Shown: positions 42,508 through 51,700 of the stretch, piece after piece | Position numbering within the stretch: the stretch's first letter is position 1 | Layout: the number at the start of each line of letters is the position of its first letter | NCBI GenBank assembly: GCA_046350115.1 | Contig: JAXMAZ010000013.1 | Span: 115,329 to 179,328 of the forward strand | Direction: 5' to 3' | Origin: JAXMAZ01 sp046350115 | GTDB taxonomy: Bacteria; Planctomycetota; Planctomycetia; Gemmatales; Gemmataceae | DNA: 64,000 bases | Translations under genes and position numbers: made by a program | The notes under the pieces: generated by a model | What the model was told of the DNA's origin: nothing | Database searches by the model: none | Seen by the model: the letters and a program-made list of their open reading frames with translations, nothing else

Positions 42508-43479
42508 ATGACGACCGCATCCCGAGTGCCGGAGTTCGCACCCGTCTTGGCGGCACTGTTCGACGCGTTCGAAGGATCCCCAACGGGTCAGCCGGTGTTG
42601 CCGACTGGCTTGGCGGGCGACGTGACGGCGGTGCTGACTCGGACGATGACCGACCCCGAGTTCTGCGCCGTCTACACCGCCGCGCTGCGGGCCGAGCGGG
42701 ACCGCCGCGGGCGGGCGGTCAAACGGCGGTTGCTCGGCATGGCGGGTGCCGACGTGTCCGAAGCCCGCATCGTGGCCGAAGGGTTTGTCGGCCTGCCCGA
42801 CGCCGTGCTCGCCGACCTCGCCCTCTCCCCGGAGGCGATCGAAGGCCTCCGCACCGTGCTGTACGACCCGGACGCCCCGAGCCCACCCGGCGCGTGGTTC
42901 TTCGCCCCCGACACCTTCCCTCCCGCAATCGAGCCAGCCCCCACGGCTGCGCGGCCGGCGAAGCCAGCTCGCCTCGGCCGGTGGATCGGGGCTGCCGTCG
43001 CGCTGGCCGCGAGTTTCGTCCTCGGCCTGGTCGTCGGCCCACAACTCGTCGGCCGCCCGAGTTCGCCGGCGTTCGCCCTGGCGAAGCTGGAAGCTCGCGG
43101 GGACATCACCCGCGGCCCCGACGACGTGCAGCTCCTGGTGACCAACGACGGCGACGCCCGCGCGTTCGTCACGGTCGTCGGTCTGGGCCCCGGCATCAAG
43201 GGGGGGGCGGTGTACGCACGCAGCGGCGGCACCTTCCTGGAGGCGCCTCCGCACCAAACCGCGTCCCTGAAAGGGCTGCCACGGGAGTTCGAGCGGGCGA
43301 CCGTCGTCGTAGTCGTGCTCACCGGCGTGCCCGCCGCCGACGTCGTCCTGGCCACCATCCCGTCGGACGCGACTCCGGGTCAGGCAGCCGCACTCGCCGA
43401 CCAACTCCGCGCCGCTCTGAACGGTTACGGCGTCAAGTCCGAGACCCGCGTGACTACACTCACAACTGGGAAGCCGTGA
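42508..43479 (+). CDS. Membrane-anchored protein beside the sigma factor (candidate anti-sigma)
   Basis: This is a 323-residue protein. Residues 1 to 135 are a paralogue of the small protein at 41391. After a Pro/Ala linker there is one membrane helix (near 155 to 178, GAAVALAASFVLGLVVG), then an outer domain of about 140 residues with beta character (DDVQLLVTNDGDARAFVTVV; TVVVVVLTGVPAADVVLATI). A soluble N-domain, one helix and an outer domain is the shape of transmembrane anti-sigma factors, but no zinc anti-sigma motif is visible. It starts 13 bases after the sigma gene. Confidence 0.7.
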   Translation: MTTASRVPEFAPVLAALFDAFEGSPTGQPVLPTGLAGDVTAVLTRTMTDPEFCAVYTAALRAERDRRGRAVKRRLLGMAGADVSEARIVAEGFVGLPDAVLADLALSPEAIEGLRTVLYDPDAPSPPGAWFFAPDTFPPAIEPAPTAARPAKPARLGRWIGAAVALAASFVLGLVVGPQLVGRPSSPAFALAKLEARGDITRGPDDVQLLVTNDGDARAFVTVVGLGPGIKGGAVYARSGGTFLEAPPHQTASLKGLPREFERATVVVVVLTGVPAADVVLATIPSDATPGQAAALADQLRAALNGYGVKSETRVTTLTTGKP

Positions 43480-43563
43480 GCCCGCGGCCGGCCGCCCCCT
43501 CCCACTTCCCTCCGGTCCGCTCGTGGGTACCCCGATCGGTCGTGCGCCTGTACTATTTCGGGG

Positions 43564-45993
43564 ATGCCGAAACCGAGCAGTCGTCCTTTCGCCTCACATC
43601 CGGTCACGCCCATGACCCGCGCCAGTTCGACCGCGGCCCCATGGCCTTCACTCGTCCGTACCGTCTGCCTCGCCGTCGCCGGACTCGTGTGCGGCTGCGG
43701 CCCCAAGGCGACGTCTCCCACGGCGGCCGCGCCGGTGGTGGAGTACACCCCCACCCCCGCACTGCCCGCAGCCGGACCGTCTCCGCCGCCGTCCCCGCCC
43801 CCGGCTCCAACCGCCACCGCCCGCGGCGAGATGTATCCGTTCGGCCGCGCGGTCGTGCTCGCCCTCGGCGTCAACCGGAACCCGAAGGTGTCCGGCCTGG
43901 CCGACCTGAGTTTCGCCGAGGCGGATGCGACCGGCGTGGCGGACGTTCTCGAGCGGCTGTACGGGTTCGAGGCGGTCCGCCTCATCGGGGAGCGGGCGAC
44001 GAAGGCCGCCGTGGAGGACGAGCTCTCCCGGCTCGGGCGTGAGCTGGGCGAGAGCGACGTGCTGGTGGTGTTCTTCGCCGGGCACGGGGTGGTGATCCCG
44101 ACCGCCGACGGGGGCGACGCCGGCTACCTCATCCCGGCGGGGGCCGCCCTGGACGCCGACGACTACCGGGACCGGGACCGCTGGGACGCGCAGGCCCTGG
44201 ACATGCGGCGGCTCACCGCGACCGTCGAGGGGATGACCGCCCGGCACGTGCTGGTGGCCGTCGACGCCTGCTGTAGCGGGTTCATGACCACCCGCGGCGC
44301 GCTCGAGCGGGCGGACCTCAAAGCCTTCCTGTTCGAGAAGTCGCGGGCGGTGCTCTCGGCGACCACCCAGACGCAAAAGGCCCGCGAGAACGCGGCCGCC
44401 GGGCACGGGTATTTCACCGCCGCACTGCTCGAGCAGCTCGGGCGGGACGAGGCGATGAGCGTGCACGACCTGTTCCTCCCGGTCCTCAAGCGGGTGGCGA
44501 TCGAAACGAACGGCCGCATGACCCCGCGGCTCGGGCACTTCGGCAGCGGCGAGGGCACGTTCGTGTTCGTCCCGCGGTCGATCCCCAGGTCCCAGATCGA
44601 CGCCGACCTGGCCGGTCGCACCCCTGCGACGGTCCGACCGGCCGGGTTGGCCGCGACCGAGGTGCGGCAGCGGGAGCGGCTCGCCCGGACGACCACCGAG
44701 GCCGAGGCGTACCAGGCGATGACCGCCGTCCCCTACGCCTTCGCGCCGCGGGCGGAGGAGTTGCGGCCGGAGTGGGAGCGGCGGTTCGCCCGCTTCCGCG
44801 AGAACGCCGCGATCGACGAGCCGTGGGCGATGGTGGCCCTCCACGCGTGCTACGCCCGGGGGCTGGGGACGGCGCGGAACCCGGACCTCGCCTACTTCTG
44901 GGCCAAGCGGCTCGACGCCGTCGCCAAGCCGGCCGGGGCGGGCAAGTACTTTCTGGCCGAGTGCTACGCCGCGGGGTGGGGCGTGCCCCGCCAGCAGCCG
45001 GCGGCGGACCGGCTGTACCGGGAGGCGGCGGACCGCGGGTTTTTGCCGGCCGAGCTCTATTTCGCCTCGCGGGAGGTGGCAAAAAAGGGGCTGACGGCGG
45101 CCGAGGTGAAGGCGGCGGTGGCGGTGTTCGACCGCGGCCGGGAGCGAAAATTCCCGCGGGCGAGCGCCCTGCTCGGCATGGTGTACGGCAGCGGGTTCGC
45201 CGGGGTCGAGGCCGACCCGAAGCGGGCGGTCGGGCTGTTCGTGGAGGCGGCCGAGCTGAACGACCCGCGGGCGACCCTGGTCTGCTACGACTCTTTCGGG
45301 AAAGGCCTCCCCGGCGTGCCGCGGAACGCCGAGCGGGCCGAGAAATACCTGCGGGCGGCGGCCGACCTGGGTGAGCCGGAGGCGCAGTACCGGCTGGCAC
45401 TCGAACACGACCCCGACTACCCGAACCGGTTGCTCGCGCTCCGGCCGGACGACCGGGAGATATTCCGCTGGGCGATGCTCGCGGCCGAGCAGGGGCACGC
45501 CGCCGCCCAATTAACCGTCGCTCTGGATTACGCCGGCGGGCACGGCACCGGCCGGAACCCGGAGCTCGCGCGGGAGTGGTGCGACAAGGCCGCACGACAG
45601 GGGTACGCGGACGCCTTCTTCACCCAGGGGCAGTGGTATCGCGCGGGCGACGTGTTGGGGCCGCGGGACTTGGAAAAAGCCGCTGAGCGGTTCCGCCGGG
45701 CGGCCGACCTTGGGCACCCGCGGGCGGCGCTCGCGTTCGTCGAACTGCACCGCACGGGGCCGACCCGCGGGTTTCCGTTCCAGAGTGCGAACTGGGAGTC
45801 GATCCTCCGGTACTCCGTGCAGGCGGGGAAAGGGATGCCGCCCAAGGAGGCGGACGACCTGATGGAACTCGCGTACAGACACCTCATCCTCGGCCGAGGT
45901 CAACGAGACCAGGACCGCTGGGACCAATTCCGCAAGGCGTACCCCGACGAGGCGGCGGAAATGGGGCGCCGTCTCAGCCTGCCGACGAAATGA
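43564..45993 (+). CDS. Exported caspase-family protease with Sel1 repeats
   Basis: This is an 809-residue predicted lipoprotein. The signal is LVRTVCLAVAGLVCGC, with an ATG at 43564 or, giving a shorter signal, at 43612. After a Pro-rich linker comes a caspase (C14) domain with catalytic His174 (FFAGHG) and Cys236 (VDACCSG). From about residue 390 come six or so Sel1-like helical repeats (PDLAYFWAKRL; ERAEKYLRAAADLGEPEAQY; RRAADLGHPRAAL), which bind protein partners. It would act in the periplasm or at the membrane and could cleave the outer domain of the gene upstream. The substrate is unknown. It ends the four-gene cluster. Confidence 0.88.
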   Translation: MPKPSSRPFASHPVTPMTRASSTAAPWPSLVRTVCLAVAGLVCGCGPKATSPTAAAPVVEYTPTPALPAAGPSPPPSPPPAPTATARGEMYPFGRAVVLALGVNRNPKVSGLADLSFAEADATGVADVLERLYGFEAVRLIGERATKAAVEDELSRLGRELGESDVLVVFFAGHGVVIPTADGGDAGYLIPAGAALDADDYRDRDRWDAQALDMRRLTATVEGMTARHVLVAVDACCSGFMTTRGALERADLKAFLFEKSRAVLSATTQTQKARENAAAGHGYFTAALLEQLGRDEAMSVHDLFLPVLKRVAIETNGRMTPRLGHFGSGEGTFVFVPRSIPRSQIDADLAGRTPATVRPAGLAATEVRQRERLARTTTEAEAYQAMTAVPYAFAPRAEELRPEWERRFARFRENAAIDEPWAMVALHACYARGLGTARNPDLAYFWAKRLDAVAKPAGAGKYFLAECYAAGWGVPRQQPAADRLYREAADRGFLPAELYFASREVAKKGLTAAEVKAAVAVFDRGRERKFPRASALLGMVYGSGFAGVEADPKRAVGLFVEAAELNDPRATLVCYDSFGKGLPGVPRNAERAEKYLRAAADLGEPEAQYRLALEHDPDYPNRLLALRPDDREIFRWAMLAAEQGHAAAQLTVALDYAGGHGTGRNPELAREWCDKAARQGYADAFFTQGQWYRAGDVLGPRDLEKAAERFRRAADLGHPRAALAFVELHRTGPTRGFPFQSANWESILRYSVQAGKGMPPKEADDLMELAYRHLILGRGQRDQDRWDQFRKAYPDEAAEMGRRLSLPTK

Positions 45994-46318
45994 CCGGCAA
46001 TAATCCGCACCGAACCGCCCACGTTGGGTGCGATCGCGATCCCGCCGTCGGCGCGGAAGTGCCCACCGCGTGAGCGGTTCCGCCGCGGGAAGAAATTCGC
46101 AGCATGGCGTCCGGGTATTTTCCCGAAACGCCACCCACTCGCTCTCCGTTCGGCCGGCGACGGCCGCCGTTCTCGAAATCACTTTCCGAACCGCCGGCCG
46201 CCGCTGGCGTGCCCGCACTTCTCGCCGCAGCGGGGTTCGAATTTTCCCGTTTCGGCTGAGCGCGTCCGCCCGCACCCGCCTTCACTCTTGCAGACGATGG
46301 CGACGGAGGGCGTTCGGA
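45994..46318. other. Gene-free stretch
   Basis: I see no gene, RNA or strong repeat in these 325 bases between the caspase gene and the small helical protein gene. Open frames here are continuations of shadow frames. A short palindrome GCGATCGCGATC occurs near the left end. The caspase transcript presumably ends here, but no clear terminator is visible. Confidence 0.5.
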
Positions 46319-46522
46319 ATGGACGACGCGAAGGATTTACAGGCGGTGATCGCCTGGGAGACGGCGGTCGAGGTGGTCAACCTGCTGCGGTGGGACCGCG
46401 AGGAGCAGCAGGCGGAGGCGTTCGTGGAAATCCTGCTCGTCGTCCAGGCCGGCCTCGAACGGTATGTCGCGGCCCGCCGGCTGGAGTTCGCCCGCGCCGC
46501 CGGCGACCCGGGGAGGAACTGA
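46319..46522 (+). CDS. Small helical hypothetical protein
   Basis: This is a 67-residue acidic helical protein starting MDDAKDLQAVIAWETAVEVV. The ATG at 46319 is preceded by GGAGGG about ten bases before. Almost the whole length is predicted helix (QAEAFVEILLVVQAGLERYV). The next gene starts three bases after its stop, so the two are coupled. No family is recognised. Small helical partners beside an HTH gene are common on integrative elements. Confidence 0.55.
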   Translation: MDDAKDLQAVIAWETAVEVVNLLRWDREEQQAEAFVEILLVVQAGLERYVAARRLEFARAAGDPGRN

Positions 46523-46524
46523 GC

Positions 46525-46755
46525 GTGGACGCCGCGCATTTTCTGTCGGTGCGGGACGCCGCCCGGCGGGCCGGGGTGAGCCCGTCGCTGGTGTACCAGT
46601 GGTGCACCGACGGCTCCCTCCCCCACTACCGCCTCGGCGGGAACGGCAAGCGGGGGAAAATCCGCATTGACCCGGCCGACCTGGACGCGCTCGTCGAGGG
46701 CCGGCGGGTGAGCGGCACCCCTGCCCACCCGCCGACGAGCCACATCCGCGTTTGA
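46525..46755 (+). CDS. Helix-turn-helix protein, excisionase-like (MerR/HTH_17 type)
   Basis: This is a 76-residue DNA-binding protein: a winged HTH of the excisionase type (FLSVRDAARRAGVSPSLVYQ, then LPHYRLGG, then KIRIDPADLDALV). It starts with GTG at 46525, with GGAGG nine bases upstream, three bases after the stop of the small helical gene. Such proteins bend DNA at attachment sites or regulate integrase genes. The integrase at 47313 to 48329 is the likely partner. The frame is open to the left, but that part is a shadow. Confidence 0.75.
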   Translation: MDAAHFLSVRDAARRAGVSPSLVYQWCTDGSLPHYRLGGNGKRGKIRIDPADLDALVEGRRVSGTPAHPPTSHIRV

Positions 46756-46829
46756 CGCGGGCGATTTTCCCCGACCGGCCGGGGGCCGGCCGGCGATGTT
46801 CGATCAAATTTCGATCGGAGGGATTGTTC

Positions 46830-47153
46830 ATGCCTCACCTGTCCGGGCGATGCCCGTGCGGCCGCCCCATCCACTGGCCGAAAGGGGCGGGGTACGGCGA
46901 CGAGTGGCGGTGCTTCCGGTGCGGCCGCGTGTGGACGCTCTGCAAAGACGGCGAGCTGCCGATGCACAGCACGAAATCCCAACCGCCACCGCCCGAGCCT
47001 CCACCGCCATTGCCAGTGCCGGCAGCGCGGCCGATGTCGCGGCCGCGGCCGCGGCGCCGCCACCCGCGGCGCTCCGGAGTGGGGTGTCTCGCGGTGGTGC
47101 TCGCCGTCGGGGTCGGCGTGCCGGTGGTGTGGCTGCTGTCGCGGGTCGTGTGA
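46830..47153 (+). CDS. Zinc-ribbon protein with C-terminal membrane helix
   Basis: This is a 107-residue protein. A four-cysteine ribbon lies near the start (GRCPCGRP, then WRCFRCGRVW). A Pro-rich basic linker follows, and a C-terminal hydrophobic segment (CLAVVLAVGVGVPVVWLL) would tail-anchor it in the membrane. The start at 46830 has a good CGGAGGG seven bases before. Function unknown; a redox or metal-binding anchor is possible. It lies between the HTH gene and the integrase on the opposite strand. Confidence 0.6.
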   Translation: MPHLSGRCPCGRPIHWPKGAGYGDEWRCFRCGRVWTLCKDGELPMHSTKSQPPPPEPPPPLPVPAARPMSRPRPRRRHPRRSGVGCLAVVLAVGVGVPVVWLLSRVV

Positions 47154-47263
47154 GCGGGGGCGACTCGTTCCCGCTCAGAGGTGGTGGCCTCGATCGAGCG
47201 CGGCGCCACCGGCGCCGCGAGCGGAGCACGGGTGGGCCGGACGGCTCGCCTGTCAGCCCCCGG

Positions 47264-47283
47264 CCCGCCACGAACGGGTCCGG
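47264..47283. repeat. 20-bp direct repeat flanking the integrase, left copy
   Basis: The sequence CCCGCCACGAACGGGTCCGG lies 30 bases beyond the integrase stop. An identical copy lies at 48389 to 48408, 60 bases before the integrase start. It contains a CCCG...CGGG inverted core. It could be an attachment or arm site of the integrase, or the boundary of a very small mobile unit. Confidence 0.65.
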
Positions 47284-47312
47284 GGGCGCTTTCGTTTGCG
47301 GCGGGAGGCCGC

Positions 47313-48329
47313 TCACCCGGCGGCCCGCTTGGCCGCCTCCCGCATGTGGGCGACCTGGCCGGCCAGGTGCCCGTACACCTTCGACACCATCTCGGTCGAC
47401 GTGTGCCCGAGCAGCTCGGCCACTTGGGCGACGCCGACGCCGTTCACCAGCGCCTGCGTGGCGTACGTGTGGCGGAGGTTGTAGCAGACGAAGTGGGCCA
47501 GGTGCGGCAGCTTCTTCCGCAGCCGCATGAACCGGCAGCGGACGTTGTTCCGGGAGAACGCCCGGCCGCCGCGGGGCCCGCGGAAGAGCGGCCCGTCGGG
47601 ATGCTTCTCGACGAGCGTGCGGGTGAGCTCGACCGCGGCCGGCGTCAGGTAGACGACCCGCGGCTTGCCCGTCTTCTTCGCCGTCTTGTGCGCCTCGAAC
47701 ACCCACACCCCGAGGTCCAGGTTCACGTGCCCGGCGGTGACGCGGGCCACCTCCGACGGCCGGCACCCGGTCTCGAGCATGGCGAGCACGAACAGGCGGA
47801 ACGGCTCGTCCCGGATGGCGGCGAGGATTTCCGCCTGCTCCTCCTTGGAGAGGACGCGGGTGCGGCGGCGGCCGGGCTCGACCTCGACCCCGCGGACCGG
47901 GTTGGGGGTGAGCAGCCCCTGCTTGTCCGCCCACGAGTAGGCCCGCTTGACCGCCATCACCGCGTGCCGGCGGGCGCCCGCCCACGTCGTGTGGGCGTCG
48001 AGCCACCGCGACACGTGGAACGGTTTGATCGTCGCCGCGGGCATCCGCCCGTGGGCGTCGCAGAACGCCTGGAGGAAATGACGGTAGTTGTCGTACGTGT
48101 CCGGCGAGTGGTGACGCTGACTGTGGTCGAGGAACAGGTCGCAGAGCTGGGTGACGGTGAGCCTGTCGGGCGGAGGCAGGTTTTCCGGACGGGCGGACAT
48201 GAGCCGGTAGAAGGCCTCCAAGGCTTGCTTCTCCGAATCACGACCTTTGGCTAATCGGATCTGTTTGCCGCCCAGTTCGACGAACCAGGCGTCTTTAGAC
48301 GCGCGGTACCACGGCTTCGGCTGACGCAT
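47313..48329 (-). CDS. Tyrosine recombinase/integrase next to tRNA-Pro
   Basis: This is a 338-residue integrase. The start at 48329 follows GGGAG with eight bases spacing; a GTG at 48350 is less likely. It has a core-binding domain (SPDTYDNYRHFLQAFCDAHG) and a catalytic domain with the Arg in ETGCRPSEVA, NLRHTYAT (His and Arg), LGHTS and the nucleophile in SKVYGH. It lies 175 bases from the 3' end of tRNA-Pro, a classic integration target, so an island would extend leftward from the tRNA. The HTH and zinc-ribbon genes to its left fit this. The other end of the island was not found in the window. Confidence 0.9.
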   Translation of the reverse strand: MRQPKPWYRASKDAWFVELGGKQIRLAKGRDSEKQALEAFYRLMSARPENLPPPDRLTVTQLCDLFLDHSQRHHSPDTYDNYRHFLQAFCDAHGRMPAATIKPFHVSRWLDAHTTWAGARRHAVMAVKRAYSWADKQGLLTPNPVRGVEVEPGRRRTRVLSKEEQAEILAAIRDEPFRLFVLAMLETGCRPSEVARVTAGHVNLDLGVWVFEAHKTAKKTGKPRVVYLTPAAVELTRTLVEKHPDGPLFRGPRGGRAFSRNNVRCRFMRLRKKLPHLAHFVCYNLRHTYATQALVNGVGVAQVAELLGHTSTEMVSKVYGHLAGQVAHMREAAKRAAG

Positions 48330-48388
48330 GAGTAAGCTCCCGTTTCGCACGGGTGAGCCGGAAGGCTTACTCTCGGGTCTTGCTCGGC

Positions 48389-48408
48389 CCCGCCACGAAC
48401 GGGTCCGG
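48389..48408. repeat. 20-bp direct repeat flanking the integrase, right copy
   Basis: Identical to the copy at 47264 to 47283, with one extra C before it. It lies between the integrase start and the tRNA-Pro 3' end, where a recombination site would be expected. Confidence 0.65.
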
Positions 48409-48503
48409 AAGAGTTGCGTTGCCTGCCCTATTCCCTGCCCTCGACGACCTGCGAATTGTGACTTGAGTTTCGCAGGTGTCTGGGGTTTCAGGGTTTAGGG
48501 GAG

Positions 48504-48577
48504 TCGGGCTGACAGGATTCGAACCTGCGACCTCTTGGTCCCGAACCAAGCGCTCTACCAAGCTGAGCTACAGCCCG
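48504..48577 (-). tRNA. tRNA-Pro(CGG)
   Basis: This is a 74-base cloverleaf on the minus strand. The acceptor stem CGGGCTG pairs with CAGCCCG. The D-arm (GCTC...GAGC), the anticodon stem CTTGG/CCAAG with loop TTCGGGA (anticodon CGG) and the T-arm with TTCGAAT all pair. The discriminator is A and CCA is not encoded. An integrase lies just past its 3' end. Confidence 0.97.
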
Positions 48578-48736
48578 TTGCAATCGACTCGGGCATCCTA
48601 CCGAGGCGAACCAGATTGTCAACGCCAACCGGTCGGACGTTGCCCCCTCTTTCCCGACCCCTCATACTGATACGGTCGGTCCGACCACGGCCGACCTCCA
48701 ACGGACGAGTCTCGCCCGTACCGGGTTCGCGCTGAC

Positions 48737-51700
48737 ATGACTCACTCCCCCGCCGGCCCGGCCTTGCTGGCGTCGTTCGCGGTTCCAACCGTCGCCGTCG
48801 CCGGTGCCGTCGCCGCGATTGCCGTGCCCGTCCTCATTCACCTGCTCAGCCGGCAGCGATACCAAGTCGTCGATTGGGCCGCCGTCCGGTTCCTGCTCGC
48901 CGCCCAGAAGGCCCACCGCCGGCGGATCGACCGCTGGCTGCTGCTCGCCGCCCGGGTGCTCGCCCTGCTGCTGCCGCTGCTCGGCATGCTCGCCGTCACC
49001 CCGTGGGCCGAGCGGCTCTGGCAGTGGGTGTCGCCGGGGCCGTCGGAAGTGGTGTCGAACGCCCCGCGGACACACCGCGTCTTCGTACTCGATGCGTCCC
49101 TGAGTATGACCGCCCGGGCCGACGGGCGGACCCGGTTCGAGACGGCCGTGGGCCGAGTCGAGCAGGCGATCCGGGCGGCCAACGCCGGCGACGGGTTCAG
49201 CCTGATCGTGCTCGGCAACGGGGCGCAGGCGGTCGTCCCCGGGCCGGCCACCGACCCGGAAAAGGTGCTGGCCGAGTTGCACGCGGTGCCCGTCACCCAT
49301 TGCGCTACCGACCTGTCTGCCGGTCTCGCCCTGGTCGCGGACACGCTCGCCCGGTCGCCGCGGGCGTACCCCCGCCGGCAGGTGGTGCTGGTCACCGACC
49401 TGCAACGGACGAGTTGGACCGGGCTGCTGCCGAAGTCGGACGGCTCGCCGCCGGACCTGTGGCAGCGCATCCTGCCCCGGGCCGAAGTGGTCGCGGTCGA
49501 CTGCGCCGGGGCGGACACCGACAACCTGGCGATCGCCGACCTCTCCCTGGCCGACCCGCTGCCGCTAGTGGACACCCCGACCGCGGTGGCGGTCAGCGTG
49601 CAGAACTTCGGCCGGACCGACCGCGGGCCGATCCGGCTGGAACTGCACCTCGGCCGGCCCGGCGGCGGGACGGCGGACGGCTCGCTGCTGCCGGTCGAGC
49701 AGCGGGTGATCGACTCGATCCCGGCCGGGCAGCGGGTGACGGTCACGTTCGCCCTGGACTCGGCCGCCCGGTTCCGCGAGCCGGGGGTTCACCTGCTGCA
49801 AGCCCGGCTGGTGGACGGGGACGACCTGGCGGCCGACGACCGGCGGACGCTGGCCGTCGAGGTCCGGGCCGGGCTGCCGGTGGTCGTGGTCAACGGGCAG
49901 CCGGCGGCCGAGCCGTTGAAGCGGGCGTCCGAGTACCTCGCGGAAGCCCTCGCCCCCGGCGGCCGGCCGGCCCCGGGCAACCCGGCCCGGCCGCGGACCC
50001 TCAGCCTGACCGAATTCGCCGACCCGGCCATCGGCGACCTGTCTGCCGTGGACTGTGTGTTCCTGTGTGACCTGCCGACGATCACCCCGGCCCAGGTCGC
50101 CCGGCTGGAGGCGCACCTGAAGCGGGGCGGGGGGGTGGTGATCGGGCTGGGGCCGAACGCCGCGGCCAACGCCGAGCTGTACAACCGGGTGCTGTTCAAC
50201 GACGGGAACGGGCCGCTCCCCGGCAAGCTGCTCGGGGTCGCCGTCGACGACGGGCCGGACGCCTCCGGGTTCCGCCTGGCGGCCGACGAGGAGATGTTCC
50301 GCCGGCCGCCGCTGGCCGGCTTCCGGGACGACAACGCTCGGGCCGGGTTGGTGTCCGCCCCGTTCAAGAGGTACGTCAAGCTCGACGCCCCGGCGGACGG
50401 CAAGGCCCGGCGGGTGCTGTCGTTCGTGCCCGGGGGGGCGGCGCCGGAGTCGACCGCCGCCAAGCCGGAGGGTCGGCCGGACCCGGCGGTGGTCGAGTGG
50501 CCCCGGCACCGCGGCCGGGTGGTGGTGTACACGTCTACGTTCAACGCCGACTGGACCGACTGGCCGATCCTGCCCAGCTACCTGCCGTTCGTCCACGAAC
50601 TCCTTCGATTCACCGCCGCCAACCCGGACCGGCACACCGTCCGGGTCGGGGAGGCGGTCGAGGAGTTCCTGCCGGTGACGGCCGTCGGGCTGACCGCCGC
50701 CGTCACCGGGCCGGAGGGGCTGTCCGTTACCGTGCCGGTGTCTGCCGGGGACGAGGTGGGGGTAGCCCGGTACCCGGACACGCTGTTGTCCGGACTGTAC
50801 ACGGTGTCGGCGGCCGGGCGGAAAGGGTCGGTGTTCGCGGTGAACGTGCCGGAGACGACCCCCGGTGGGGGGAGCGAGTCCGACCTGCGGCGGCTCGACC
50901 CGGCCGACCTGAAGCCGCTCGGCCCGATCGCCATTACCGCGGACCCGACCGACGCCGGGGTCGGCGCGGCCGGCGGGGAGTTGGTCACACTCGCCCCCCG
51001 GCCGCACGGCCCGACCTTGGCCCGCTGGCTGCTGCTGGCCGCGCTCGTGGTGCTGGTCGGGGAGGCGATCTTGGCGTGGCGGGTCGGGCCGGCCCGGACG
51101 GCGGCCGGCGGCGGGTTCCGGACCGAGCCGGAAACCCGGCGGTGGGTGCGGTGGGTGTTCACGCTGCTGGCCGTGGTCCCGCTCGCAGCCGTCGTGCTAG
51201 TCCTCGGTACGCTGCTTCACGCTGAAATCACCGGCGACCTGCTCGGGTTCGTGCCGGACGCGGCCCGGGAGCAGTTGGAACGGACTGTCGGGGTGCCGGC
51301 CGCAGGGCCGGGGGAGGGCACCCACTGGCGGCTGGAAACCGCCTCCGCCCTGCTGCCGGGCCGCGTCGCCGACCGCCGGCTGCTGCTCGGACTGGGGGTC
51401 GCCGGGCTGGTGCTGGTCCTCGCCCTGTACCGGTGGGAGCGGCGGGCGGCCGGGCGGTTCCGGACGGTGGCCGTGCCGTTCGCCCTGCGGGCCGCGGCCC
51501 TGCTGTTCGCCCTGTTCGTGCTCCTCCCGCAACTACGGCTGGCGTTCGACCGGGAGGGGTGGCCGGACATCGCCGTCCTGCTCGACACGTCCGCCAGCAT
51601 GGCGACCGTGGACGATTTGCAAGACCCGCGGGTGAAGGCCAAGGCGGACGAGTTGACCCGGGTCGGCAAGCTGACCGCGGCTGAGCGGCTCAAGCTCGCC

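Noticed and set aside
43648..45510. Long minus-strand frames opposite the caspase gene
   Set aside because: Shadows without domains; the plus frame has the caspase dyad and Sel1 repeats.
48367..48670. Short frames over tRNA-Pro on both strands
   Set aside because: They translate the tRNA gene itself (GFEPATSWSRTKR artefact) and have no coding support.
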